Positions 38,564-49,475 of a DNA stretch of 64,000 nucleotides are shown piece after piece. Every line of letters starts with the position of its first letter. Position 1 is the first letter of the stretch. The position numbers were made by a program, and so were the translations under genes. The DNA is from Castor canadensis. Lineage: Eukaryota > Chordata > Mammalia > Rodentia > Castoridae. The notes beneath the pieces were generated by a model. It worked only from the letters and a program-made list of their open reading frames with translations, ran no database searches and was not told the DNA's origin. The DNA is taken from the NCBI RefSeq assembly GCF_047511655.1, contig NC_133401.1, positions 14,230,001 to 14,294,000 of the forward strand, in the 5' to 3' direction.

Positions 38564-38618
38564 GAGGGCTGGTGGAGTGGCTCAAGTGGTAAGTGTGAGG
38601 CCCTGAGTTCAAACCCCA
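38564..38618 (+). mobile_element. ID-like SINE
   Basis: GGTGGAGTGGCTCAAGTGGT and GAGTTCAAACCCCAGTG; a short internal deletion. Confidence 0.75.
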
Positions 38619-38776
38619 GTGACATACACACAAATGAACTCCCCAGGATCTGAGTCTCCATGTCTAACTGAGCATCTGAGTAATTACTCTTGGATTCCCC
38701 CCAAGACAGTCACACCCCAAACTCCATTTCCCCATAAACTAGTACAAAGAATCCCAGAAGCAATTGGATGTGTTTG

Positions 38777-39052
38777 TTTTTTGGCAGTACTGAGGTTTGA
38801 ACTCAGAGCCTCAGGCTTGCTAGGCAGGTGTTCTACCACTTAAGCCATGCCCTCCTCCCCCAGCACTTTGACTTTGGTTAATTTTTCAGATAGGGTCTCA
38901 CACTTTTGCCAGGGGCCAGCCTCAGACCTCAATCTTCCTACCTATGCCTCCCAAATAGCTAGGATTACAGGCATGTTCTCATGCCAAGAACCTCCTATCT
39001 TCGCCTCCCACGTAGCTGGGATTATAGGAACGAGCCACTGTGCTAGGCCTAA
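38777..39052 (-). mobile_element. Composite SINE
   Basis: Reverse ID half (GCAGTACTGAGGTTTGAACT) then a B1-like half with two copies of the TAGCTAGGATTACAGG type start. Confidence 0.75.
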
Positions 39053-39471
39053 ACCTTAGGTCTTGAAATTCAGCGAGCTCCAACTTCTATCAAAATCTTA
39101 GGAACTCACAATCGGTAACTTCCAAACTAGGTATCTACTACCCCTCTTAGATGGCACTCCAAACTATGCTTTGCATACACAAGAATGACAGTCCCCCCTC
39201 CCCCCACAGGGGGCATCTGCCTGACACCTGTCAGTCAACCCAACTCAATGCTGGCCCTGCTAACATGGCCACTGTCAACCAAACATGACACCTGGCATTT
39301 GGACTTCTAGTTGTCATCCCAACCTCAACATCTGAGAAGTCTGTGTTAAGCACCCCAAAACCAGACAACTGTGTGTGCCTCAACACACAGTTGAGCCCTT
39401 TAGAATCTGAACCCCAAATTCAGTCACCCCCAAACTAGGACTCTCAGTCCACTGCCTCAGAACCCTTATCT

Positions 39472-39572
39472 TCCTTTTTCTTTTTCTTTTTGTGGGACTG
39501 GGGTTTGAACTCAGGGCCTCGTGCTTGCAAAGCAGGTGCTGTATCACTTGAGCCACACCTCCAGTCCAGAAT
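39472..39572 (-). mobile_element. ID-like SINE
   Basis: GTGGGACTGGGGTTTGAACT to CTTGAGCCACACCTCCAG with a T-rich tail on the plus strand. Confidence 0.75.
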
Positions 39573-40126
39573 CCCCTATCTAGACAGCATGGCAAGTCAC
39601 CTCTAGTTTGGATTTAGGGTCCCAATCTTGGCCAGTCCCCAAATTAGGATTTAGGCTCACGTCTCTTTTACCCTTAAATTAACCTTTAGGACTCACAGTC
39701 TCATGCTAGGCATCTTTACTCTGCAGCTAGTCACCCACAAATTGAGTATATGGCCTCCCAAGCTCAGGTGCCCCCAAACCAGAGTCTGGGACACTCAGTT
39801 CAGTGACCGCCGAACTAGGCGTGTGAGCCCCAAACCTTAGTCAACCCTGAAGTAATCAATAGGACCCCAGAATCAACAAGTGGGCTGTCAAACTTGGCCA
39901 CCACCAACCTCAAAACCAGGTACCTTAAATTTGACATCTGAATCACCAGACTCACCCCTCCCCAAACTTGGCAGGTGAAACTCCACAGGAATTCACCTCT
40001 GATTGCAACATGGAGGCCACCAACCATCATCACTAATGTGGGCTGAGCATTGGTAGCAACCCCCTGCCTCCCCAGAAAGCCCCAGAACATTGCAGAAGGA
40101 ACTCTGTTCACCCCAAATTCTGTGTC

Positions 40127-40240
40127 CTTTTTTCTGAGATGGGGGCCGGTCTCACTATGTAAGTCAGGCTGGCCTCAAACTTGCGATCCTGCTGCCTCCA
40201 CCTCCTGAGTGCTGGAATTGCATGTACCACCTTGCCCAAC
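40127..40240 (-). mobile_element. B1-like SINE
   Basis: GTCTCACTATGTAAGTCAGG and CTGAGTGCTGGAATTGCATG in reverse orientation. Confidence 0.7.
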
Positions 40241-40385
40241 CAAATTCAGTGTCTTAGACACCAGCATCCATTCCTCAGCAGGGTCCTGGATCCTGCTCCA
40301 GCTATAGTCTCAATGCATCTCGACCACCATAACCACTTGTCCCCAAACAAGGAGCCTGTTGTGTCCAGTAAAGGCAGTGGAGCCT

Positions 40386-40708
40386 TGGCTGGGCACAGTG
40401 GTTCAAGCTTGTAATCCTAGCTACCCTGGAGGAGAATCTAGGTTCAAGGCCAAATCCAGGCAAAAAGTTCTCAAGACCCCATCTCAACCAATAAAAGCTG
40501 GGTCAGGTTATGCACACCTGTCGTTCCAGCTGCATGGGAAGTGTAAATAGGAAGATCATGGTCTGAGGCTGGTCTAGGCAGAAAGTGAGACGCTATCTGA
40601 AAGATAATTAAAGCAAAACGGCTGGGGTATAGCTCAAATGGTAGAGCACCTGCCTAGCAATGCAAGGTCCTGAGTACAAACCCCAGTACCACAAAAAAAA
40701 AAAAAAAT
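40386..40708 (+). mobile_element. Composite SINE, B1-like plus ID-like
   Basis: GGCTGGGCACAGTGGTTCAA start, a second GGTTATGCACACCTGTCG half, then GGGGTATAGCTCAAATGGTA and CCCCAGTACCAC with an A tail: three modules. Confidence 0.75.
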
Positions 40709-41538
40709 CCAAAAAACCAAAAAAACAGGCAGTGGAGCCTCCAGAAACCCCAACGGCCAATTGTGCCCCAGCCTCAGAGACCCCACACTAGGCATGAGGG
40801 TGCCTTCCTTAAGTTTCCTCAGATCAGGGTTCTACCCCAGTTCCTATTGCCACCCAACTCTAGAGCCAAGACGCCCCAGCCTTGAAAGCATCTGTCCTCT
40901 GTGTCACCAACATCAGCGACCCAACCAATACCATATAAGTGGCCCAGGCCCCAGGCCTAATCGCCTGCCTCATTGGTTCCAAATGTCCAGACTCCCAGCT
41001 TCAGTGCCCCCCACACAGGGCTTCACGCCCTAGCCACACTTTCTCAGAGAGCTACATCCATTCAGGGCTGACTCAGTTGCACCAGCAACACTCAAGTGAC
41101 AGTGCCCTCAGACTGTGCCATGCTGAGCAGGGGCTAGGACCCCAGGTTCTGGACCCCAAAGAAGAGGAAAGGAGCAAAAGTTCCTGCCACCCCAGGCTAA
41201 AAATGGTGATCCTCAGCCTCACCACTTCCAACTGCACAGCACACCCTGGGCCTCTGTCCCCTGCACAGGCTGTTTCTGCCACATGGAACTGGGAGACTGT
41301 GTCCCCACTTATGCTACCCCAAATCAAGGACCTTACTTCTAGTCTCATTATCCCAACCTAGACAACTGATCCTGTATCTCTCTCCCAAGTGGATGACTGA
41401 ACCCCATTCACTGTCAACCAAACTGGACAAAAGGACCCCAGACACAGTCATTCCAAACTAGAAAGTAGGCCAATAGCTCTGTCACCCCAAACATGACAAT
41501 GGATGGATAATGTCTGGTACCTCAAGACAGACAACCAT

Positions 41539-41742
41539 GGCTGGGTGGGCACTGGTGGCTCACGCCTGTAATCCTAGTAACTCAGGAGGCAGAAATCAGG
41601 AGGATTGTGGTTCGAAGCCAGCCTGGGCAAATAGTTTGGGAGACCCTATTTGGAAAAAATCCATCACAAGAAAAGGGCTGGTGGAGTGGCTTAAGGTGTA
41701 TGGCCCTGAGTTCAAACCCCAGTACTGCAAAAAAAGGAAGAA
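41539..41742 (+). mobile_element. Composite B1/ID-like SINE
   Basis: GGGCACTGGTGGCTCACGCC start, CTATTTGGAAAAAATCCATC linker, GGCTGGTGGAGTGGCTTAAG and CCCCAGTACTGC end. Confidence 0.85.
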
Positions 41743-44095
41743 AAAAAGAAGACGACTGTTACCACAAATTAGTAAATTGAGCACCCAGTCTCCAACCAAG
41801 ATTACACAATCAAGACTCCCAGTCTTATCTGTCACCCCCCAAAACACCCTGGGATGCTAGCCTGTTCAACAACCATACAACCAGGCCCCCAATTTTTGTT
41901 ACCCAAAATGCATAGAGTGACCCTAGTATAAGATCCTCCCAAAGTAGATAGACACCAGTCTCTGTCACCTCAAATATAGATAGGGACCCTAATTTCGTTT
42001 TACAAAACTAGGCAAGAGACCTTCAGAGTCTGCTAACTCCAGTGCTCCCTGGAACCTCAGATTCATCCCACAAAACTACATAAGCAAACTCTGTTAACTG
42101 TCCCTGCAGACATTCTGGGACCCAGTCTCTTTCCTACAGAAGTGGACAAATGACCCCCAGATCTGCCACCCCCAAAGAGACAGCTGTGCCTCTAGGCCAT
42201 GTTCTCCTACACTGAGCAACTCAGTGCATAAAATGTCACCTCAAACTACAGACATGTGCCTACAGTTCCTTTGATCTTCACCTACTCAACCAGACTCCAT
42301 CCAGACCCCCCTCCCCACTCACATCAGTCAAGACAAGCAGACTCCCACCCTATGGCACCCCAAATTGGATCCTGGAGCCCCAGTCACTTCATCTCAAACT
42401 GGACAACTGAGCCCTAGTCTTTCATCACACACTAGATAATTATGGTCCACATCTCTCCCATCCCAAGCTAGACAAAGGAAATCCCATTTTTGGTGTCCCA
42501 AACTAGATACCTGGACCCCCAGTTTCTGACAAAGATGATCCACAGTGCTTAAATCTCAATCATGACATGTCTGGAATCCCTGCCTCCAAGCCAGACAAAA
42601 GGACCCCCAGTCTCTGGTACCCCAAACTATTCAGCCAGATCCTGGTAAGTCTGTCACCCCAAGCAGGCTGCCAAATCTATAGCATCTACAGCCTTAAACG
42701 AGCCATCTGATTACATGAAGCTTCTTACCCCAAACCAAATCCCAAGCCCTACTGTCATCCCCCCTAAACTAAGAGAACCAGTACTTTCGTCTCTAGAACT
42801 CCATATCAGACTCTTTACCTTATGGTCTCAGCCACCCCAAGTGAGATAATCAGAGCACAAGTCTCAGATACTCCCATGGAGTATCCAAGACCCAATTTCC
42901 ATTGCTCCAGATTGTCACTGGACCTTCAATCTGGTATCACAAACCTAAATTTCAGTATTTCAACCTGTCCATCACTCCAAAGATTCTAGATCTCATTTCC
43001 CCTGAAGTTCCAGGACTTCCAGTCTTGATCACCTCAAATTAGACAGACTCCGATCTGTTGCCCCAAAGTAGACCTTAAAGTCCCAACCCCCAGCACCCCA
43101 ACCTAGACAGAAACCTGAGTCTCCTGACACCTCAGATGACTCCTGCTTCTCTTAACCAGCACAAGTCCCTAATGCAGCACTGACAACTTGAGAACTGGAC
43201 CCACTGTGTCTTCCACCCCAAACTATGTAAGTAGACATTCCCCAAACTAAAATGTGTGACCCCACAGTTGCTGTCACCTTATGGTAGGCAATGAGACCCC
43301 TTTTCCTCTCTCTGTTGTCCCAAGTCACACAATAGGGCCCCTCCCTGGCTCTGTCACCACCAACTAGACCCCTAGATCTCTAGCCTTTAAAGGGATTCCC
43401 TACATTGTCACTCAAAACTAGGGCCCAGAACTCCTAGTGTCATCTCCCCAAATTTGTCACCTAGATACCCAGGCCTTGGGAGTCCCAGACTCTATCATCT
43501 GACCACCAGTCCCTGTCACCTCAAAGTTGGTAACAGATCTCCAGTTTCTATTACCCCAAACAAGAAACAGGGTTGTCACTCCCCAAAAAAAAGATAATCT
43601 GTCACTCCCAGCCATCCAGTTGGACTCCAGGCACTGTCCCCAAAATAGACAGCCAGACCTGACCCAGCCTCAGGCCCCCAAGTACCCAGCCTACCCTGGT
43701 CTCTCAGAATGAGTCCCTGGAGAAAGCCAAAGGAAGCATTTGTCTGCCCTCTGGTGGACCCTGCAGGAAGGGCATCCTCAGTGGCTGGCCAGGCTCTCTG
43801 TGGATCCAGGTTTCCAGGCTCCCTGGTCTTCCCATGGTGCCCTAGGCCTGAAGCCTGGTGCCATTCTTGTCTACTCCCTCCCCCTTAACTCCCACGGGGG
43901 TCATGTCACCACCTCAGTGCTGCCTCCTCTTCTTCCCTATCCTGTCCCTGAGAATTCCTTCCCATCCCTGCCTGATCTTCTCCAACTTGGAATAATCCCC
44001 GCCCCCAACTCACTCCCCACTGAGTCCCAGAGGGGTGGTTTTGTTTTGTTTTTTGGGACCAAAATCTGGAACTTCTCTTTCTTCCCTTCCTTTCC

Positions 44096-44292
44096 TTTTT
44101 TTCGGTACTGGGGATGGAACCCAGGGCACTGCACATGCTAGGCAAGTGCTGTATCACTGACTTACACCTCAGTCTTTGTTTTTTTCTGAGTAGAGTCTCG
44201 CTATGTAGCCCAAGATGGACTCAAATGCACGATCTTCCTGCCTCTGCCTCCCCAGTGCTGGGATTACAGGTGTGCACCACCACACCCAGCAC
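44096..44292 (-). mobile_element. Composite ID/B1-like SINE
   Basis: CGGTACTGGGGATGGAACCC then GTGCTGGGATTACAGGTGTG in reverse orientation. Confidence 0.8.
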
Positions 44293-44299
44293 CTCAGAG

Positions 44300-44640
44300 A
44301 GGTATTTCTAATCTTCACACCTGACCTTCTGTCTTTCCTACTCAAAATTCTTCTGTGCTCTCCACATCAGGGTCTGCAGGTCCTGTGTGATTTGGTCCCC
44401 AATGTCATTTCTCTTTACCCCACATACAAGCACTGCCCTGTCATTGAACCGATATGAATTCAGGGACTTTGCATTTGCTGTTCTCTCTGGCCAGAATGCT
44501 CTTCCCTCTGATCTCCAAGGAAGGAGTTGCCCCTCATAACCCTGCAAGGCCCCTGGTCTCTCCACTTCAAGTGAGCCCTTCCTGCCCTCCCCTCCACTAG
44601 TTTCACCCAGTCCCTTTGGTTAGCTTTGTGGCATACCCTT
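44300..44640. mobile_element. LINE-2-like fragment
   Basis: GGGACTTTGCATTTGCTGTT, CTCTGGCCAGAATGCTCTTC and CCTTCCTGCCCTCCCCTCCA match the L2 3' style. Confidence 0.45.
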
Positions 44641-44844
44641 CTCTGAGGACTCCATTGGTTGGCTGGTTTGTGGGTGTGTCTTGTGTCTCTCCAACTGAAG
44701 GTGAGCTCCAAGAACCAGATCCATAGAAACAAACACAAGGCAGGGGGTGTAACTCTTTCCCTTCTTTCCTCCCTCTTCCCCTCCCTCTTCCCCTCCCCTT
44801 CTTTTCCTCCCTTCCTTCCTCCTTCCCTCCCTTTCTCCATTCTT

Positions 44845-44957
44845 TTTGAGACAGGGTCTCACTATGTAGCCCAGACTGGCCTTGAACTCCCAATCCTCCT
44901 GCCTCAGCCTCCTGAGCCCTGGAACTACAGATATGTGCCACTACACCAGGATCCATG
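44845..44957 (-). mobile_element. B1-like SINE
   Basis: GAGACAGGGTCTCACTATGT and CCTGGAACTACAGATATGTG. Confidence 0.8.
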
Positions 44958-45534
44958 GGCATAACTTTCCATTCTCTACATAGTCACATTTTAGAAAGTT
45001 AAAAAAAGTGAAATTCATAATAACTTAACCCAACATATCCAAAATAGTATCCTTCCAACACCCAGTCAGTATGGAAATGACCAACAAGAAATTTTACCCC
45101 CTTTTCAGTTTTACATTCAGTGCATCTTCAAACCTGGTCACCACATGAACCAGTGGGCACCTGTAGCCAGAGTGAGTGACAGCAGAATTCCAGACCAATG
45201 CTGGGTGCTTAGTGGGTCCTGGGTAAACACTGTGCAGAACAAATGACACATAAGGAGTTCTGGTGGCGAGACCGAGGTTGGAAGGGTTGGGAGACCACAT
45301 TTTGATACCTTAGAGATGGCACCCACAACTCTTCCTGTGGCTGGCTGTGTCCCTCAGGGATCCCAGAAACATCACTTCAGATCAAGTCCCTGGCCAGTCC
45401 CACCTACAGCAGCTCCTCAGGCTGTCCTGGTGTCTCACTTTGCTGACCTTCCACATGTGCACTTCCCGACCAATCACATTTGTTGTCAGTGCTTCTGCAT
45501 GGCAGAGGCTGCCCCTTATAACAAAAAGCCAGTT

Positions 45535-45738
45535 TAGCTGGGTGCAGAAGTTCACGCCTGTAATCCTAGTTACTCAGAAGGTAGAGATCAGGAGGATCAC
45601 ACTTTGAAGCCAGCCTGGGCAAATAGTTCTTGAGACCCTATCTCAAACAACCTTTCACAAAAATAGAGCTGGTGGAGTGGCTCACAATGAAGGCCCTGAG
45701 TTCAAGCACCAGTACCACCAAAAAAAAAAAAAAAAAAG
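45535..45738 (+). mobile_element. Composite B1/ID-like SINE
   Basis: GCTGGGTGCAGAAGTTCACG start, GAGCTGGTGGAGTGGCTCAC and CACCAGTACCACC with A tail. Confidence 0.85.
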
Positions 45739-45747
45739 CCAACTGGG

Positions 45748-45866
45748 CTATGTATGGTAGCACGTATCTATAATCCTAGCACTTGGGAGGCTAAGGCAGG
45801 AAGATCAAGAGTGGAGGTCAGCTTGGCTACATAGCCAGACTCTGCCTCAAAAAAAAAAAAAAAAGT
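45748..45866 (+). mobile_element. B1-like SINE
   Basis: TAATCCTAGCACTTGGGAGG with an A tail of about 16. Confidence 0.8.
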
Positions 45867-46163
45867 CAATTATAGCTCAGGTAAAAGCCAATGATGCCTG
45901 CTGTCTCCTCTGCCCAGAACTTTCTTCCTCCAAAGGATCATGGCTGTAGCTGCTCCCTGCCTCAGTTAAGGTCTGCACTTAGGGCCACCTCAGGGGGCTT
46001 CCCTGGGCACCTGTGACCTGCAACTCACTCCAGAACTTTCTCTGTGCAGAGCAGCATTGACACAGCAGCATGAGGCTGCCATCCCTAGATCAGCCTGTGC
46101 ACACAGTTGGCCCTTGGTTGGCACCCGGGACCTTGGATTGTGTCTTCATGCCCTAGTAAAGAG

Positions 46164-46420
46164 CTGCTCTCTGAGGCTGATGGAGTGGCTTAAGTGGTAG
46201 AGCACCTGCCTAGCAAGTGTAAACACTCCCCCAACTTTCTTTTGGCAGAACTAGGGATTAAACTCAGGGACTCCAAAGTGTTCTACCACTTGAGTCATGC
46301 CTGCAGCCCTTTTTGCTTTGTTTTTTCAGATAGGGTCTTGTGGTTTTGCCTGAAGCTGGCCTCAGATAGCAATCCTCCTACCTCTGCTGTAATTACAGGC
46401 ATGCACCACCACACCCAGCC
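46164..46420. mobile_element. Two abutting SINEs in opposite orientation
   Basis: Plus ID-like unit at 46164-46222 (GGTAGAGCACCTGCCTAGCA); reverse composite SINE at 46238-46420 (GGCAGAACTAGGGATTAAAC, TAATTACAGGCATGCACC). Confidence 0.75.
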
Positions 46421-46569
46421 TAATATCCTATGCTGTTTTGCTCATATGTCCTGCTTATTGTCTTTCCCACTTCCAGGACCCTGTCTTGTTCCTTGGTATT
46501 CCCAGCATTGCCCCAGCAGACCCACAGAGAACCCAGGGAAAACATTTGCTGAATGGCTACTGTAACAGT

Positions 46570-46575
46570 TTTATT
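46570..46575 (-). promoter_or_regulatory. RABAC1 polyadenylation signal
   Basis: AATAAA on the minus strand 131 bases past the RABAC1 stop codon; the mRNA should end near 46555. Confidence 0.75.
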
Positions 46576-46705
46576 TCCAAAGGCAGAGCCCTCCCTGGGC
46601 TTGTGCTGGGAGGGGTGCTTCTGGCCCAAGGATCAGGGCCATGCAGGACAGGGGTGGATGAGCGGGGCATCTGGCCAGGGAGGCCGGCAGGTCCTGGACA
46701 ACATC

Positions 46706-46794
46706 TCACACGGGTTCCATCTGCAGCTCCTCCCCATCTGCAGGCTCGATCTGGTGGAAGGCGGCGTGGGAGCCGATGACCACCAGGGTGGCTC
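46706..46794 (-). CDS. RABAC1: RABAC1 exon 5
   Basis: Acceptor TGTCCTGCAG. Encodes GATLVVIGSHAAFHQIEPAD and GEELQMEPV, then TGA. Confidence 0.95.
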
Positions 46795-48904
46795 CTGCAG
46801 GACATCAGGCAGTTTGAAGCCACCTCCCTTGCTGGTCCCCACCGTCAACCCGCACCACTCAGACCCTGGTACTCACCCAGGACCCAGAAGACAGCGGAGC
46901 CTGCACCAGCCAGCCAGAAAAAAGGGAAGGAGACTCCCCCAGCCAGAGCGTACTGATGGGCCGGACTTACCTCTCGACCTGGGAGCAGATGGCATTGGGC
47001 AGTCATTCCCACTCTGACCCCAGCCCACAATCTGGTGTTACAAACTCCAGGATCCAATCCAGGCTTCTACGCCAAGGCTCTCCACACCCCAGCCTCACCC
47101 TGCTTTTCCCACATCCCTTCCAGCCTGCACTCACTCAGGAGTCTTAAACTGGCAGCCTCAGGGCCAAGTCTGACCTGAGGATGTGTCCTTTGAGATGTTT
47201 CACAAGAATTTGACAAACACACTGAATGATTTCACATAAAAATGCAGCTTTCTGGCTTCTCACATGAGACTGAAAGATCAGATCTGCTGCTCCGATGACA
47301 GCAGAGGATGGAAGCCAAATTGTGCCTGTGTTTTGGGGGCTCCTTCCAACCCAGCCTGTCTTTGTCACCCATCTTTGTCATGTACATAACTTGCGGGCCT
47401 CTGAAACACCATGACTTAGGTCTACCTGATGGGCTGATCCCAACTCCCTTGGCAAACCTGGGATTTCCCCTGGGTGGAACTTCACTTGGTGCCTTTCTTC
47501 CTAGTGTGCTCGATACCAGTCTGGGGCACATGAGACTTAAGACTTCAGCTTCCCTATCTGAGAAGTTCCAAGATCTTCCTGGTTCCACCCCAGGAAGCAG
47601 AAGAGGGGTGGTGACAGATCTAGGCCTGTATAATGTCGCCACCTCGTGTCCAATGAGGGCACCTGCAGCTGATGCTTGCTGCAGAGGTTTAGAGCAGAAG
47701 GGGTAAGTAAATTCACCTCACAGGGGATGGCAGTGCCATGAGTTCTGGGGAATCTCATTGTGGGGATGGGGAACAACAATTTGGGGGAGCTAAGACTGGT
47801 TGGGGGCATCTGGTGGGTCTGAGATCCTTAGGACCACATTTGGTGGCTCTAGCGAATAAGCATGGGCAGACAGGTTCCAACAACTTGGGATTTGGGGTCT
47901 GCATTCCAAGAGACCAAGACTGGAGGGACCAGGGATCTATCTGGACAGGGGATGTCTTACCAAAGAGCACAAGCTTGGACTGCAATGTGCGCAGATACAG
48001 GATATAACAGGCGCCGAAGAAGACGGCCAGAGCCACCAGCAGCATGGGGGATGTGACACTGAAGGAAGAGATTAGGAAGGCAAGGATCAGTCATCTAGGA
48101 CTCAGCCAGACAAGGGCTGGCCTTAAGGACATGCAAAGGCTACGTCCTTGAGGTCAGGGAAGGCCAGGTGGGACCTGACCCTACATCCTGGCCAGGTTGA
48201 TGGGGGAATACAGACTTGGCCCTTTGGTAACTAACTCATGGGCAAGAAGGGGGGGGGGGCTGCCGATGGGCGGGGTCTGGCAGTGGTGGGCGGGGCCTGT
48301 CGGCTGGGCGTGGCGGCCAGCCCGTGGGGGTGCGTGCGGGGCAGGGGAGGCACTCACACGCAGTACAGGATGAGGCCCAGGAACACGAACACATAGTTGC
48401 TCTGGTAGTATTCCACATTGCGTACCAGCCGCTGGCACAACTCGCCCAGGTTGCGGGGTCTCGAGAAGCGGTGCTGGTCCACGAAGGTGCCCCAGGGCCG
48501 GATGGTCGCGCGGCGCCGCTCCAGCCACTCTCGGCCTACGCCAGAGGGAATCAGCTTGGGCAGCAGGGTCCTGGTGGGCAGAGCCGGGTCAGCGGCGGGC
48601 TGGGTTGGGAGCCCAGACCCTCGGGGAATAAGGGAGAAGGGGGAATGGGCTCCGGGGTCCTAATGGGGAAGGGTCCCAGGAGGGAGCAAGATTCCTGGAT
48701 CCCTGGAGATGAGACGGCTAAGGGCCCAGACTCCAGGGTCCCTAGAGCTCTATGCCTGGAGGCCGGGACTTCTGGGACTCGGGGCGGAGGGGGGGGGCAG
48801 GATTCCCGCGTCTTGGATCAGGGGCTACACCAGTGCCGGCTCGCTCACGTGGCGCTCAGCCCTTCTGCCTCGGCATCCTTCTGCTGGTCCTTCTGAGCTG
48901 CCAT
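46706..48904 (-). CDS. RABAC1: RABAC1 (prenylated Rab acceptor 1, PRA1), complete, 5 exons
   Basis: Small Golgi/endosomal membrane protein of the PRA1 family that binds prenylated Rabs, GDI and VAMP2, and helps Rab membrane delivery. Exons in transcript order: 48904-48849, 48570-48358, 48058-47961, 46978-46877, 46794-46706; all GT/AG, 558 bases, 185 residues plus TGA, the human length. It starts MAAQKDQQKDAEAEG. The cytosolic N-terminal part contains REWLERRRATIRPWGTFVD. Two hydrophobic hairpins lie at about residues 78-113 (YVFVFLGLILYCV, MLLVALAVFFGACYILYL) and 131-165 (YALAGGVSFPFFWLAGAGSA). The tail ends DGEELQMEPV. The start lies just inside a CpG-rich promoter. Frame intact. Confidence 0.96.
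46877..46978 (-). CDS. RABAC1: RABAC1 exon 4, second membrane hairpin
   Basis: Acceptor CTGCTCCCAG, donor GTGAGT. Encodes GREVSPAHQYALAGGVSFPF and FWLAGAGSAVFWVLG. An internal GAGGTAAGT, a perfect donor consensus, lies 8 bases from the exon start. Confidence 0.95.
47961..48058 (-). CDS. RABAC1: RABAC1 exon 3, first membrane hairpin
   Basis: Acceptor TCCTTCAG, donor GTAAGA. Encodes VTSPMLLVALAVFFGACYIL and YLRTLQSKLVLFG. Confidence 0.95.
48358..48570 (-). CDS. RABAC1: RABAC1 exon 2
   Basis: Acceptor TGCCCACCAG, donor GTGAGT. Encodes TLLPKLIPSGVGREWLERRR, the FVDQHRFSRPRNLGELCQRL segment, and the start of the first hydrophobic hairpin (YVFVFLGLILYC). Confidence 0.95.
48590..48830 (+). repeat. 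Degenerate MSR1-like units in RABAC1 intron 1
   Basis: GATTCCTGGATCCCTGGAGA, AGACTCCAGGGTCCCTAGAG and CGGGACTTCTGGGACTCGGG are drifting copies of the MSR1-like unit at 36-45 bp spacing. Confidence 0.5.
48849..48904 (-). CDS. RABAC1: RABAC1 exon 1 coding part
   Basis: 18 codons plus two bases, MAAQKDQQKDAEAEGLSA, donor GTGAGC. ATG context is GAC-ATG-GC. Confidence 0.93.
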
Positions 48905-49190
48905 GTCTGCGTTGTGAGGGACAGAACTGCTGGTAACCAGCCCCAAGTCCTGCAGACTCCGCGGGCCCCGCCCGAGCCCGGCCTCACCCCGCGGAGCGGA
49001 CGTGGCGCCGCTCCGAACCGCAGGGGGCGGTAGTTGCGCCGCGGAGCATTGTGGGAGTTGTAGTTCTAGCGGCGTCTGACAGGGCGGGAGCTATGATTGG
49101 CGGACTTGCTTGCAAGCACCTTGGGAGGTGTAGTCCCGGAACATACTGAGCGCCTTTCAGCGTTGTGGGAGTTGTAGTTTCAGGAGTTGG
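48905..49190 (-). promoter_or_regulatory. RABAC1 promoter region with three ZNF143-type sites
   Basis: CpG-rich sequence upstream of the RABAC1 start. The minus strand has ACTACAACTCCCACAATGC at 49046-49064 and again (ACTACAACTCCCACAACGC) at about 49160-49178, and a diverged copy at 49117-49136. This is the SBS motif bound by ZNF143 and THAP11. A CCAAT box (ATTGG on plus) lies at 49096-49100. No TATA box seen. Confidence 0.75.
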
Positions 49191-49324
49191 GCCGTGTGGA
49201 GCTTGGCAGGTGCATATCAGGAGTGAAGATGTTATCGGAGCTCCAATGGCATCCAATGGCAGAAGGGGGAGTCATGTACTCTCCCGAGGAGGATGCAATA
49301 GGGACTGCGCAGAGCTGTCATGAT

Positions 49325-49475
49325 TCTAGAGAGCTTAAAAACACTGGACGGCTTGATAAGACATTGCTTTACTGGGCCCCAGCCCCAGACATTCTGATTC
49401 AACAAGTCTGGGGTGAAGCTCATTCATTTGCATTTTTAACAATTCCCAGGTGATGCTGATGTTCTCTGCACCACT
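49325..49475 (+). mobile_element. MER5A-like DNA transposon remnant
   Basis: TGGGCCCCAGCCCCAGACAT, TCTGATTCAACAAGTCTGGG and TTCCCAGGTGATGCTGATG fit the MER5A (hAT-Charlie) pattern. The copy is broken by SINEs, its tail probably resuming at 50272. Confidence 0.6.

Larger units (their letters stand above)
36150..43720 (+). repeat. 7.5-kb degenerate 'CCCCAAACTAGA' repeat field
   Basis: Plus strand is C/A-rich with a recurring phrase of about 40-50 bases, roughly GTCACCCCAAACTAGACAAC then TGGACCCCCAGTCTCT. CAAACTAG or one-base variants recur throughout (36609, 38137, 39132, 39433, 41457, 42005, 42492, 43410 and others). SINEs and an LTR are inserted. No gene seen. Confidence 0.65.
43721..46550. 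other. Intergenic region between repeat field and RABAC1
   Basis: Contains SINEs at 44096, 44845, 45535, 45748, 46164 and 46238, LINE-2-like fragments at about 44300-44640 and 45880-46560 (TTTGCATTTGCTGTTCTCTC, AACATTTGCTGAATGGC), and a pyrimidine tract at 44755-44845. No gene seen. Confidence 0.55.
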
